In this document: positions 38,076 through 48,355 of the stretch, in pieces | How positions within the stretch are numbered: position 1 is the first letter of the stretch | How the letters are laid out: every line of letters starts with the position of its first letter | Source: CAUZIZ01 sp965219855 | GTDB taxonomy: Bacteria; Acidobacteriota; UBA6911; RPQK01; JAJDTT01 | Assembly: GCA_965219855.1 (NCBI GenBank) | Contig: CBDCOR010000001.1 | Span: 178,372-242,371, forward strand | Reading direction: 5' to 3' | Length of the DNA: 64,000 nt | Program-made: the position numbers and the translations under genes | Notes under the pieces: generated by a model | The model's input: only the letters and a program-made list of their open reading frames with translations | The model's database searches: none | What the model was told of the DNA's origin: nothing

Positions 38076-40129
38076 CACTGGCTGCATCAGGTATTCAGAA
38101 GACTCGTTCAATCTGCCCCTACTGTGGGGTTGGCTGCTCTGTCGATCTGCTGAGCAAGGACGATCGCCTCATCGGCATCCAACCAGCCATGGACGGACCG
38201 GCCAATGAAGGGGCCCTCTGCGTCAAAGGACAGTTCGCTTACGATTTCGTCCAACACCCTGATCGCTTGCGTACCCCGCTGCTACGAGGTACCGACGGGG
38301 AACTTCACCCCACTAGCTGGGACGACGCCTTGGACCGAGCCGCTCAGGGCTTTCAGCAGGTGGAGGCCCAGTACGGCCGACACAGCATCTACGGCATCGC
38401 CTCCGGGCGCACGCCTAGCGAAGCCAACTACATGATGCAAAAGTTCATTCGGGTGGGATACGGTACCAACCACATCGACAACTGCAGCCGTGCTTGACAC
38501 GCGCCCACGGTTGCCGGTCTGGCAGCCACTATCGGTCGCGGCGCCATGTCGAATCCCCTGGCCGACATGGAAAAGCCCGATGTAATCTTCTGCATCGGCA
38601 CCAACATGACCGAGTGCCACCCGGTCGCGGCTACACGACTGAAAAGGGCACTCGATCGGGGCGCAAAGATGATCGTCGCCGATCCCCGAAGGATCCAACT
38701 GGCTGAGCTTGCCGACATCTACCTGCCTCTGCGGGTGGGATCTGACGTCGCACTGCTGCTGGCCATGGCTCACGTCATCAGTCGCGAGGGGCTGGTCGAT
38801 CGTGAGTTCGTCGAAGACCGCACCGCGGGTGGAGCCGAGTTTCTGGAGCATGTGAAGGATTTTCCGCCTTCGTGGGCGGCAACGATTACTGGACTACCTG
38901 AGGAAGATATCGAAGCAGCGGCGCTGCTCTACGCAAGAGGGGACCGAGGGGCGATCTACTATACCCTCGGCATAACGGAGCACATCTGCGGAGTCGACAA
39001 CGTCAAGAGCCTTTGCAACCTGGCTCTAATGACCGGGAACCTGGGTCGGGAAGGTACTGGAATCAACCCCATGAGGGGCCAGAACAATATTCAGGGAGCC
39101 GGCGACGCCGGTGCGCTGCCCAACAACTACCCGGGATTTCAGGCCGTAACCGAACCTGCCCACCAGGAGAAGTTCGCCGAGCTCTACGGACGGGAGATCG
39201 ATCTGGACAAGGGTATTACCAAGGTGAGGGCTCTCGAGACGGCCGGAGATCAGATCCGGGCCATGCTTATCGACGGGGAAAACACACTGGTCTCGGATCC
39301 CGACCGAACCCATGGCGAGCACGCCCTGAGGAGCCTGGACCATCTGGTGGTGATCGATATCTTCCTGACGGAGACGGCGGAGCTGGCCGATGTGGTGCTA
39401 CCGGCGACCTCCTGGGGCGAAACCGACGGTTGCTTTGCCAATACCGAGCGAAGAGTCCAGCGAGTTCGTGCAGCCGTTTCCCCTCAGGGCGAAGCCAGAC
39501 CCGACTGGTGGGTGATCAGCCGGCTGGCTCAGCGCATGGGCTTAGACGGGTTTAACTACGACAGTGCAAGCGAGGTCTTCAACGAGCTCTGCAGCGTCTC
39601 CCCGATCTACGCCGGTTTGGATTGGGATCTGGTGGCAACCGGCAAGTACCAATGGCCGGTGCCCTACAAAGGACATCCGGGCACACCCATCCTGCATCGG
39701 GACGAGTTCATCAACGGTCGAGGACTGTTCTCTGTCTTGAACTACCGCGATCCTGCCGAAACCATCGACGGCGAGTTTCCGGTCTGGTTGACCACCGGCC
39801 GGCGTCTGCAGGCCTACCATACCCGCACCCAGACGGGGCGAGCTCGCGGCATCGACTATCTGCTGCCTGAGGAGTCTTTGGAAGTCCACCCGGATGATCT
39901 GATCGAGTGGAGTCTCAAGGATGGAGAATGGTGCCAGCTGTCGAGCCGCCGGGGCTCTATCCGAATCAAGATCAAATCGACACGCAAGTCGCCTCGAGGC
40001 ACTGTTTTCTCCAGCTTCAGTTTCAACGACGTCCCCATCAATGTCCTCACCGGGTCGGGCTACGATCCCATCACCGAGACGGCAGAACTTAAGGTATGTC
40101 CGGTAAGGGTCGAGCCTCTGGAACAATGA
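38072..40129 (+). CDS. fdhF: Cytoplasmic formate dehydrogenase catalytic subunit, selenocysteine (FdhF/FdsA type)
   Basis: 685 residues when the in-frame TGA at 38495-38497 is read as selenocysteine (residue 142). No export signal. [4Fe-4S] motif CPYCGVGC near the N-terminus, then molybdopterin domains. Around the TGA the sequence is DNCSRA-U-HAPTVAGLA, as in FdhF-type enzymes. A perfect seven-pair hairpin follows the TGA. With the NuoEF and NuoG-like partners it should interconvert formate and CO2 with NAD(H); the direction in the cell cannot be told. A stop-at-TGA reading would split the gene into a 141-residue and a ~530-residue piece. Confidence 0.95.
38509..38527 (+). promoter_or_regulatory. 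SECIS hairpin of fdhF
   Basis: GGTTGCC-GGTCT-GGCAGCC starts 11 bases after the Sec TGA. The stem has seven pairs (one GU) and the loop is GGUCU. The E. coli fdhF SECIS has the very similar GGUUGCAGGUCUGCACC, with the loop G and U that SelB recognises. Confidence 0.85.
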
Positions 40130-40244
40130 CCAGAGGTAGATTCGAGGTCAACAGTGCCGCGAATGGGGCCGAATGCCGGGAAGATGAAACCCCGTCCCGA
40201 AGTGTGAGCGGACAGCAGGCCAGGCAAAACTCAGCCGGCCGGAT

Positions 40245-40325
40245 GTAGCTCTGGGCTCCTGGCCGAAGTCTTTTTCGGCATCAAGCCTTTGGCTCCACCG
40301 ACGGCGGCTTGGAGGCCACCGCTAC
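40245..40325. repeat. Foldback repeat family A, copy 4
   Basis: 81-bp palindrome beginning GTAGCTCTGGGCTCCTGGCC and ending CGGCTTGGAGGCCACCGCTAC, between the formate dehydrogenase operon and the isocitrate dehydrogenase gene. Most diverged of the four copies. It lies 28 bp before the next start codon. Confidence 0.8.
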
Positions 40326-40353
40326 AGGCCTGCCAATTTGTTAAGATCGACCT

Positions 40354-41355
40354 GTGTCAATGAAAGTCACGTTGATCTACGGCGATGGAATCGGTCCCGA
40401 GGTTATCGGCGCCGCCGTACGGGTTCTGGAGGGCGCTGGAGTCGCGATCAACTGGGAGGTGAGGACGGCGGGCGGTGCAGCAATTACCGAGTATGGACGG
40501 CCTCTGCCAGATCAGGTAATTGCCTCAATCAAGAAAAACAAGGTCGCCCTGAAGGGGCCCCTTACCACCGCCGTTGCCGAGGGGTTTTCGAGCCCGAATG
40601 TTGGACTTCGCAAAGAGATGGACCTCTACGCCAACGTCTGGCCCGTCAAGAATGTTCCTGGCGTTGATTCCCGCTTCTCCCAGGTGGACCTGGTCGTCAT
40701 CCGCGAGAATACCGAAGATCTCTATGCCGGAATCGAACACACCGTTGCAAGCGGGGTCACTCAGAGCCTCAAGGTGATCACCGAGCGGGCCTCCAAGCGA
40801 ATTGCCCGATTCGCCTTCGAATACGCCAAAAAGAAGGGGAGAAACAAAGTTTCAGCCGCTCACAAGGCCAATATCCTAAAGGTGAGTGATGGACTCTTTC
40901 TTGAGACCTGCCGTGGGGTTGCCAAGGGGTTTCCGGAAATCGAATACGAGGAGATCATCGTCGACAATCTGGCAATGCAGCTCACGATGAGACCGGAGAG
41001 ATTCGAACTGCTCCTTTTGACCAATATGTACGGAGATATCATTTCAGACCTCTGTGCCGGACTCGTGGGCGGGCTGGGTATGGTTCCCGGAGCCAACCTC
41101 GGAAAGCGCTGTGCTGTCTTCGAATCCGTGCATGGAAGCGCTCCCGATATCGCCGGGAAGAACGTCGCGAATCCGATAGCGGCAATCCTTTCGACCATCA
41201 TGATGCTGCGCCACCTGGACCTGAAGCTAGCCGCGGACAGAATTGAACGAGCCCTGTTTGTCGTCACAACAGAAGGAAAGGTTCTCACACCCGATCTGGG
41301 AGGAGCGGCCACCACATCCGAAATGACTGAAGAGATCATCGCCAGACTGGACTGA
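40354..41355 (+). CDS. NAD-type isocitrate/isopropylmalate dehydrogenase family protein
   Basis: 333 residues. Metal-dependent beta-decarboxylating dehydrogenase with IYGDGIGPEV at the start, SSPNVGLRKEMDLYANVWPVK (substrate-binding Ser/Asn and Arg), RENTEDLYAGIEH, and NMYGDIISDLCAGLVGGLG (metal-binding Asp residues). The RENTEDLYAGIEH form favours NAD-dependent isocitrate dehydrogenase over isopropylmalate dehydrogenase. The start is GTG 40354 or ATG 40360; neither has a clear ribosome-binding site. If isocitrate dehydrogenase, it acts in the TCA cycle and makes NADH. Confidence 0.88.
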   Translation: MSMKVTLIYGDGIGPEVIGAAVRVLEGAGVAINWEVRTAGGAAITEYGRPLPDQVIASIKKNKVALKGPLTTAVAEGFSSPNVGLRKEMDLYANVWPVKNVPGVDSRFSQVDLVVIRENTEDLYAGIEHTVASGVTQSLKVITERASKRIARFAFEYAKKKGRNKVSAAHKANILKVSDGLFLETCRGVAKGFPEIEYEEIIVDNLAMQLTMRPERFELLLLTNMYGDIISDLCAGLVGGLGMVPGANLGKRCAVFESVHGSAPDIAGKNVANPIAAILSTIMMLRHLDLKLAADRIERALFVVTTEGKVLTPDLGGAATTSEMTEEIIARLD

Positions 41356-41392
41356 TCCAAATCGTCACAGTCCCAACAAAGCAGCGATCAAA

Positions 41393-44160
41393 TCAATCGA
41401 CTGCGGTCACGGGCAAGACGGCAAAGTGCCCTGGCTCAGAGCGGATGGCCATGCCGTTGATCGGCGCGTCTGCCTCGACCATCATAGCACCTTGGAAATT
41501 GGATAAATCGATGCCCTGGTCGGCGTAGATCTCGTTCGGAAAACGAGCGATCTGTCCCTTCGCTGGCAGCGTCATCATGGCACCGCCATTGGGGACCAGG
41601 GTGCCATCGATTGTGAGCAAAGTCAGGGCTGCATCTGTAGCCGTCGACTGCGGGTTGGAAAGACCCACTCCGGTATTCAGATCACTGGCACTGTCCAGTT
41701 CGAGGGGCAGCACGAATTTGGTCAGAGGCCGAACGGCACCCACACCCGCTACTCCGAAGCCACCGGCAAACAGGATTGTGGCTCCCACCCGAGTCGAGCT
41801 CGTCACCTCAGCCGAACCCACCATCAGGTCCCCGATTCCATCGGTTGCGAAGAAGGCGGTGCCCAAGGGAGGGATGTTGAAGGAAAAACTCCCCTCCTGT
41901 ACCTCTCCGTTGATATCAACCGAAAGTGGGTTCCCTTCAGGGTCATAAATCCTTGCGGTCCCCTCAGCCGGTAGGGTAGATGAGGAGTTGGAAAAAATCA
42001 GGGTCGAGGAGACACCGTCTCCATCCCCAAACTGGGCAAAAAAGAAGCGGAAGATGTTCGAAATCTTGGCTAGGAAAGCATCCACCCGACCACCAATCAT
42101 TGGTTGCAGAGCCTTCAATATTGCAATGTCGGCGGAACCGGTCACCCCGGTAATGTAGACGCTATCTAGAGAATCCACCGCCACCCCACGACCCACGTCG
42201 GAGCCGCTTCCGCCGAAATAAGCTGAGTGGATCAATTCCACACCTGAAGCACTCAGCTCGCTCAAGAAGGCATCTGAGAAGCCGCCCGTCTCGGCTTGGA
42301 TGGGATCCTTTGTCGGAAAATCGGTTGAGAAAGTATTCCCGATGACATGAGCCTCTCCGGAACCATCTACCGCGATCCCAAGACCGCTATCGACGTCGCT
42401 TCCACCGAGGTAGGTGGAATAAATGAGGAGCGCACCACTGGGGACAAAGCCTGCTACGATCGCGTCCCGATCACCCGCCAGTTCAGCCTGAAAAGGTACT
42501 ACCATGGGAAAATCGACGGAGAGGGTGGAACCAGTCACATACTGCCCCGAAGCCGTCACATCGATTGCCCTTCCGAAATCGTCACCTGTCCCTCCCAGGT
42601 AAGTCGAATAGAGCAGGGGTGCGCCACTGCTATCCAGTTTGCTGACGAACAGGTCACGGCCACCAGCATTCGCTGCTTGCAGCGGAGTCGCTGTCGGAAA
42701 ATCGACCGAGACTGTCTCGCCAACCACGTGGACGTCTCCCATCCCGTCGACATCCACTCCATAGGCACCGTCATAACCCGTCCCTCCCAGATAGGTGGAA
42801 AAGATCACGTCACCGGCTGCGTTGAGGCAGGTTACGAAGGCGTCTGTGTCCCCTGCCATCGCCCCTTGCAGGGCGGCAATGGTTAGAAAATTAGGCGAAT
42901 TGGTCTCTCCTGCGACGCAGGCCATACCCTCGTGTCCTAGAGCGATGCTTCGGGCCCGGTCAACTCGAGTCCCTCCCAGATGGCCCGAGTACTCGAGAGC
43001 ATCCCCTGCAGGACTCAATTTTGTAATGAAGGAATCGGTTCCACCTTGGTTGAAGCCTCCAATCGGATTTACGGCGGGAAAGTCGGCTGAGCTGGTTACG
43101 CCACAGACATAGGCGCTCCCTGCGCCGTCGACAGCGAGACCACCGATCTCGGCGACTGTGTCCGTCCTGGTGCCTCCCAGGTAGGTGGAGTAAACCAGAG
43201 AATTGCCACCACTGCTCACCTTGGTAACAAAGATATCCTCCGCCTGAACCGCGTCTTTGACGCCGCGCTGAAGAGGAAAGTCCACTGAGGAGGTCACGCC
43301 CATGTAGTAGGCGTTGCGGGAACTGTCCAACGTCACCGCAATGCCTGAATCATCCGAGCCTCCCCCCAAAACGATGAATATCTTAGCACCGGGTCGATCG
43401 TCAGTGGGCTACTGTGGTCGTACTCACCCACTTCAAACCCCACTCGGCCCGATCCACGGAGCACCCAGCTCCCGTTGACAGCAACGGTCCCAATTTGCGC
43501 CTGCTGATACAGAACCGGCCGATTCTGATGCACGACCCCACCCGCCAACTCAAGCAGAAGATCGCCCTGCTCTGACAGAGCAATCTTCTCGGCCCCTTCG
43601 AAGCGGAGCTCGATGATGGCAGGGTCAACCCCTGGGCTGATAATAAAGTCGTATTCGAAGCTACCTTGGTTCCCGTAGGCGACAAGATCGACCCCTGGGT
43701 AGACACTCTGGTACTTGACCCGAGCAAAATGACGGATGCCGGTCCGCCATTTCTCAGATCGATTTCCAGTAAGGTAGTGGCTTCTGCCGGGGAGCGGCTC
43801 CAAACCTTGGAGCTGCGTCTCCGGATTGGCTCCTACCAGCAGCAACTCCAATACCCTGGGCTCGAGAGCCCTATTCGCTGTGGTCGGGTCCGAAGGATCC
43901 GCCTGACGGGACTGGCTCATCACCAACATTATCTTCGAGGGCGCGAGAAGTAGAGCGTAGCCGCTGCCCCGAGCGAGAAACCTGGCCTGGCTGTCGGTCT
44001 GGCCTCGGTTGGCCTCGAAGGACAACGGTAGGCCCCGATAACGCTCCGCCAGCCGTATCTCGGTTGTCTGATCTGGAGTCACAGAAGCGGCGAGTGCGAC
44101 TCCCGAATAGAAGATGACCGCAGCAACCAGCAGAAATCTCTTCGAAAACTCCCAGAACAT
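41393..44160 (-). pseudogene. SBBP-type beta-propeller surface protein, frameshifted in a TTTTGGGGGG run
   Basis: Starts at ATG 44160 (after GAGGAGGGAAA) with a signal peptide. The 5' frame contains the family's opening domain (LPLSFEANRGQTDSQARFLARG, YPGVDLVAYG, FEYDFIISPG) and ends its homology at DPVLRYSSF near 43370. The continuation in another frame begins LGGGSDDSGIAVTLD and holds at least six repeats of the form YSTYLGG…G.AVD…G..YV.G.T.S.DFP, then a C-terminal beta domain. One base lost in the T4G6 run explains the break. The joined protein is about 922 residues. Exported, function unknown. Confidence 0.85.
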
Positions 44161-44294
44161 TTTCCCTCCTCGCCTTCCGTCGATCTTCACCGGATTTCTA
44201 GAGCTATACAAGTCCTCAGTGTAGCTCACACCACTGTCGTAGATTCAGATCAATTCACTTTGCCCTGGAGGCAACAGATAACCTACAACCTATT

Positions 44295-45821
44295 TCAGCG
44301 AGTCCAGCTAAGCCAGCGAGAAAACAGTCTCTTGACGCCTGGGGTAAGGCGCGTGCGGCTATAATTATCGGCCGCCTTCTTGATGGCTTCTGCTTGGGTC
44401 GGATAGGGGTGGATCACCTGGCTTAGGGTCTTGAGGCCCAGCCCTCCCACCATCGCCAGGGTGATCTCGCTGATCATGTCGCCAGCATGGCTCGCCACGA
44501 TCGTAGCACCCAGAATCTTGTCACTGCCCTTCTTTACAAGGACCTTGGCGAATCCGTCTTCTTCCGAATCTGCGACGGCGCGATCCACTTCGGAAAAATG
44601 GGTAACGAAGGTGTCATAGGGAATGCCTTGGCTCGATGCTTCACTTTCTGACATCCCCACGTGGGCCAGTTCCGGGTCGGTATAGGTACACCAGGGAACG
44701 GTCAGAGCACTGGCCCTTCTACGTCCCAGAAAGAGGGCATTCTGGATCACGATACGTGCCAACGCATCCGCCGTATGCGTAAACTTGTAGCGAAAACAGA
44801 TATCACCGGCGGCGTAGATGCGCTTGTTGCTGGTCCGGAGCTGATCGTCGACTTTAACTCCCGACCGTTCATCGTACTTCACTCCAGCAGCCTCCAGATT
44901 GAGCCCCTGGACATTGGGAGCTCGGCCGACGCTTACCAGGATCTCATCTACAACCACTTCCTGGCTCTTCTCCTGACTCCCAGCACGCACCACTCTCTCC
45001 GCTCCCCGCCTTTCGACCTGCCGGACCGGACTGTCGACGAACAAGTGGACTCCATCCGCCTCGAACGACTTCTGGACCCGCTCGGCAGCATCTCTATCCT
45101 CGCGACTGAGGATGTAGGGCTCGTCATGGAACAGGTAGACTTCCGATCCGAAACGACGGAACGCCTGGGCCATTTCAGCTCCGATAGGCCCTCCCCCAAT
45201 GACCGCCAGCCGCGCCGGCAGCTCCGTCAGCGAGAAAATGGTCTCGTTGGTCAGGTAGCCCGACTCGGACAGTCCCTCAATCGGTGGAGCTGCCGCCCGG
45301 CCCCCAGTGGCGATGACAGCCTTACTGAAGCGAAGCGTCTTCCCCGCCACCGTCATCGCATCCGGAGCCGAGAACTGCCCTTCTCCCAGGAACACGTCGA
45401 CGCCCAACTTCTGAAATCGGTCTGCCGAATCGTGCCTGCTGATGCCTGCCCGCAGCCGTCTCATGCGCTCCATTACAGCTGGGAAATCGACTTCAGGCGC
45501 AGCGGAGATGGAAACTCCAAAGGATCCGGCATCCCGGATGTCGGCCTGGACCCTGGATGAGCGAATCAAACACTTGGATGGAACGCAGCCCACGTTCAGG
45601 CAGTCCCCTCCCAGTAGATGTTTTTCCACCAGGGCCACCCGCGCCCCTAGTCCGGCCGCACCCGCGGCTGAAACCAGACCTGCAGTTCCCGCTCCAATGA
45701 CGACCAGGTTATAGCGCTCCGCTGGTTCTGGATTCACCCAATCAGGAGGGTGGGTGTTCCCTACCAATTGCTGGTTGTGTAAATCCATGGGTGGGACTTC
45801 GATTCGAGCACTCAGCGACAT
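44295..45821 (-). CDS. FAD-dependent pyridine nucleotide-disulfide oxidoreductase (mercuric reductase-like)
   Basis: 508 residues from ATG 45821. FAD-binding VVIGAGTAGLVSAAGAAGLG and the redox-active pair GGDCLNVGCVPSKC. NAD(P)H-binding AVIGGGPIGAEMAQAFRR. C-terminal HPYPTQAEAIKKAAD with the His-Glu-like active-site base region. It lacks the N-terminal metal-binding domain and the C-terminal vicinal cysteines of true MerA, so mercury reduction is unlikely. It lies 11 bp after a TVP38-family gene; this pair is widely conserved in bacteria and of unknown function. Confidence 0.88.
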   Translation of the reverse strand: MSLSARIEVPPMDLHNQQLVGNTHPPDWVNPEPAERYNLVVIGAGTAGLVSAAGAAGLGARVALVEKHLLGGDCLNVGCVPSKCLIRSSRVQADIRDAGSFGVSISAAPEVDFPAVMERMRRLRAGISRHDSADRFQKLGVDVFLGEGQFSAPDAMTVAGKTLRFSKAVIATGGRAAAPPIEGLSESGYLTNETIFSLTELPARLAVIGGGPIGAEMAQAFRRFGSEVYLFHDEPYILSREDRDAAERVQKSFEADGVHLFVDSPVRQVERRGAERVVRAGSQEKSQEVVVDEILVSVGRAPNVQGLNLEAAGVKYDERSGVKVDDQLRTSNKRIYAAGDICFRYKFTHTADALARIVIQNALFLGRRRASALTVPWCTYTDPELAHVGMSESEASSQGIPYDTFVTHFSEVDRAVADSEEDGFAKVLVKKGSDKILGATIVASHAGDMISEITLAMVGGLGLKTLSQVIHPYPTQAEAIKKAADNYSRTRLTPGVKRLFSRWLSWTR

Positions 45822-45832
45822 TCGGCCCTTTC

Positions 45833-46558
45833 TCAGGAAACTCTCTTCTCCAGTGCTTGTCGTGCCAGACGGGTCACATAGACCGTGACCACCACCGTCG
45901 CCAGCAGGCCAACCAGATACAGGGCCCACTCGGCAGGTGTGCGAGATCTGCCATCGCTCCCCAGCGCGGCCAGGTCACCCGCCAGAGAGCCGATATAGAC
46001 ATACATCACCGTACCCGGCATCATACCGACCCAGGAGGCCAGAAAATAGTCGCGCAGCGAGACCTGGGTAATACCGAAAGCATAGTTCAAGAGATTGAAG
46101 GGAAAGATTGGAGAGAGGCGGGTTAGACCGACTATCTTCCAGCCTTCACGGGCGACGGCCTCATCGACCGGCTGGAACTTTTCGTGGCCCTGCATCTTCT
46201 TGGCCACCCATTCTCGGGCCACGTAACGTCCGATGAGAAAGGAGCAGGTGGCACCCAGAATTGAGGAGATGGAGACGAAAACCGAACCCCACACCACCCC
46301 GAAAAGAAAGCCTGCCCCCAACGTCAGGATGAATCCCGGTAGTAGGAGCACGGTGGCAGCGATATAAACGGTGATGAATGCAACCGGGGCCCACGCCCCT
46401 AGCGAGGAAATCGACTCGAGTACGTCTCTTAGAATCTGTTGGATATCGTAGCGCCGCAGCAGAATCAACAGGGCCAGCACCACGACGCCTACCAAGAGAG
46501 GCTTCAGCAGAGGTTTCAGTTTCGAGGTCCTGGCCTTCCGATCAGATTCCTCTTCCAT
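45833..46558 (-). CDS. TVP38/TMEM64 family membrane protein
   Basis: 241 residues, about six membrane segments, with the SNARE-associated/VTT domain: AWAPVAFITVYIAATVLLLPG, LGAGFLFGVVWGSVFVSISS, GLTRLSPIFPFNLLNYAFG and YVYIGSLAGDLAAL. Start after GAGAGGAAGAGCG. Members are thought to be lipid scramblases or transporters. It is the first gene of a two-gene unit with the flavoprotein. Confidence 0.9.
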   Translation of the reverse strand: MEEESDRKARTSKLKPLLKPLLVGVVVLALLILLRRYDIQQILRDVLESISSLGAWAPVAFITVYIAATVLLLPGFILTLGAGFLFGVVWGSVFVSISSILGATCSFLIGRYVAREWVAKKMQGHEKFQPVDEAVAREGWKIVGLTRLSPIFPFNLLNYAFGITQVSLRDYFLASWVGMMPGTVMYVYIGSLAGDLAALGSDGRSRTPAEWALYLVGLLATVVVTVYVTRLARQALEKRVS

Positions 46559-46638
46559 CGCTCTTCCTCTCCCATCATCAGTGGAAGCTCAACACTGGAG
46601 ATACTCAGGCGGCTCACTATTTGCAGACGCCCTCCGCT

Positions 46639-47508
46639 TCAGAGCCCGGAGACAGTCTGGCTGAGCTGAACACGGTGACTGCCCGTGTAGATGTTAAATC
46701 GTCCATCGCGAACGAAGCCCATGAGTGTCATTCCGAACTGGCGAGCTAAATCCACCGCGAGGCTCGACGGAGCGCTGACCGCAGCTACCATTGGGATCCC
46801 CGCCATCATTGCCTTCTGCATGATCTCAAAGCTGGACCGACCGCTGACCATCATTAAGTACTCGTTCAAGGGAACCCTCTGGGCCAGCAGCTGCTCACCA
46901 ATCAGCTTGTCCACTGCATTGTGACGCCCCACGTCCTCGTACAAGCCAACTAGCTGGCCTTCCACGTCGAAGAGACCGGCAGCATGCAGGCCTCCAGTCT
47001 TTTCAAACACAGATTGTTGCTGTCTCAACTTTCGAGCCAGCTGCCGAATGACCTCGTCTGCCACCACAGGCCGGTCCTTGGGAATCAGGGGGCACTGCTG
47101 CACCTCAAGGGCTTCCAAGGAGGCCTTGCCACAGACGCCGCAGCTAGAGGTGGTATAGAAATGACGAGTGAGCTTCGCAGAATCAAACTCCACGTCGGGG
47201 TTCAATTCGACCACCAAGGTGTTACAGCTTTCGTGGCTTGAGCGAAGCGTCTTTGCCGGCCGTATGCCGGCAAAATCTCCCTGGCTCTGGACGATTCCTT
47301 CGGTCAGCAGAAAACCCGCAGCTAACTCGGTGTCGTTACCCGGCGTCCGCATCGTGATTGAGAGGCTCTGCTCGACCATTCGACCCTGGCTGTGGAACTT
47401 GAGGCGGATCTCCAGTGGCTCTTCGACGGCCAGAAAATCCTTCTGGGAGCCCCATTGATCCGCTTCTACTCGTTGCACACGTGCGGACTTCGTAGCAGCT
47501 CTTGCCAT
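46639..47508 (-). CDS. fdhD: Formate dehydrogenase sulfurtransferase FdhD
   Basis: 289 residues from ATG 47508 (GAGAGG upstream); the longer frame has no better start. FdhD moves sulfur from IscS to the molybdenum cofactor of formate dehydrogenases and is essential for them. Diagnostic parts are the catalytic CGVCG loop in TTSSCGVCGKAS, LAAGFLLTEGIV, and YEDVGRHNAVDKLIG. It probably serves both formate dehydrogenases, although it is 6.5 kb beyond that island. Confidence 0.95.
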   Translation of the reverse strand: MARAATKSARVQRVEADQWGSQKDFLAVEEPLEIRLKFHSQGRMVEQSLSITMRTPGNDTELAAGFLLTEGIVQSQGDFAGIRPAKTLRSSHESCNTLVVELNPDVEFDSAKLTRHFYTTSSCGVCGKASLEALEVQQCPLIPKDRPVVADEVIRQLARKLRQQQSVFEKTGGLHAAGLFDVEGQLVGLYEDVGRHNAVDKLIGEQLLAQRVPLNEYLMMVSGRSSFEIMQKAMMAGIPMVAAVSAPSSLAVDLARQFGMTLMGFVRDGRFNIYTGSHRVQLSQTVSGL

Positions 47509-47846
47509 ACCTCTCGAGACGCTCCGGGTTTCTAGAGAACCACTATCTATTTTGCGGCGTATCCTTTTGGAATCCAAAGGTTTTCTACCACAAACTAGAT
47601 CTGCATGCCAGCCAGCAGCCGCCCCTTCCGATGCCCAAAGTTGAAACGGTGACAATGGTTTGGTACTCCTTTTAGTAAACACGGTCGCGTTTCCAGATGG
47701 GCTTGCGAGGCAAGATCACGACAGAAGGAAGGGCCGGGGCCTTGGCCTCCTCGGCGACGACTTGACGCAGATATCGTCCGCAGCCGGCAGCTGTGAGCCA
47801 ACCCAGAGACCGGTACTGCATCGGCTTGTGGTAAAAAAGAGAACGA
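47509..47846. other. Intergenic with half of a family B MITE
   Basis: About 340 bp. Positions ~47671-47783 resemble the left half of the complete family B element at 60505-60773 (…GATGGGCTTGCGAGGCAAGATCA… to ATCGTCCGCAG), at reduced identity. The rest shows no gene. Confidence 0.55.
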
Positions 47847-48245
47847 ATGATAAACAGATCAGACGTGAAGCTTCGCCTGGACAAATGGCTTTTTGCAGCC
47901 AGGATCTTCAAAACTCGAACCCAGGCTACCCGTGCCTGCTCCCTGGGACGTGTGCAGGTGAACGGACAGGTCGCCAAAGCTCACCGAGCTGTCAGTCCGG
48001 AAGATCAGATCGAGGTGCGCCGTCGCCATGGGGTACGGATCCTGCGGATAAAGGAGCTCCACGACAAGCCACTGCCCAAGATCGAGGCGCAGAAACTCTA
48101 TGAAGATCTAACTCCAGTGCAGCCTAGAGATCCGATTAGTAGGGCGATGAAAGAAGCCCTCGTAGGCCGCGAAAAAGGCAGCGGACGCCCCAGTAAGCGA
48201 GAGCGCCGTGAGCTGGAGCGCTGGGAAGAGGGTGATTCCTGGTGA
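47847..48245 (+). CDS. hslR: S4-domain RNA-binding heat-shock protein (Hsp15-like)
   Basis: 132 residues. An S4 domain at 8-70 (LRLDKWLFAARIFKTRTQA, GRVQVNGQVAKAHRAVSPED) and a basic C-terminal tail rich in Lys, Arg and Glu. Hsp15 binds free 50S subunits with stalled nascent chains and helps recycle them. Single gene, intact. The related RqcP family cannot be fully excluded. Confidence 0.85.
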   Translation: MINRSDVKLRLDKWLFAARIFKTRTQATRACSLGRVQVNGQVAKAHRAVSPEDQIEVRRRHGVRILRIKELHDKPLPKIEAQKLYEDLTPVQPRDPISRAMKEALVGREKGSGRPSKRERRELERWEEGDSW

Positions 48246-48355
48246 GTGAGCCCGATCCTCGGCTTCAAGCCCAGGGCTTCGAAGGGAGGTCGAATCGAAT
48301 TCGACTCAATACTGCTGGCCTTCGGAGACTTCGGCCTTTTCTTCATCGCTGCCGC

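Noticed and set aside
43365..43375. Programmed frameshift at TTTTGGGGGG in the SBBP gene
   Set aside because: The run is slippery but there is no visible stimulatory hairpin or upstream Shine-Dalgarno-like site, and many other genes here have simple shifts. A mutation or sequence error is simpler.
44295..45821. Functional mercuric reductase (mer operon)
   Set aside because: No metal-binding N-domain, no C-terminal vicinal cysteines, and no merT/P/R nearby; the TVP38 partner points to the conserved flavoprotein/TVP38 pair instead.
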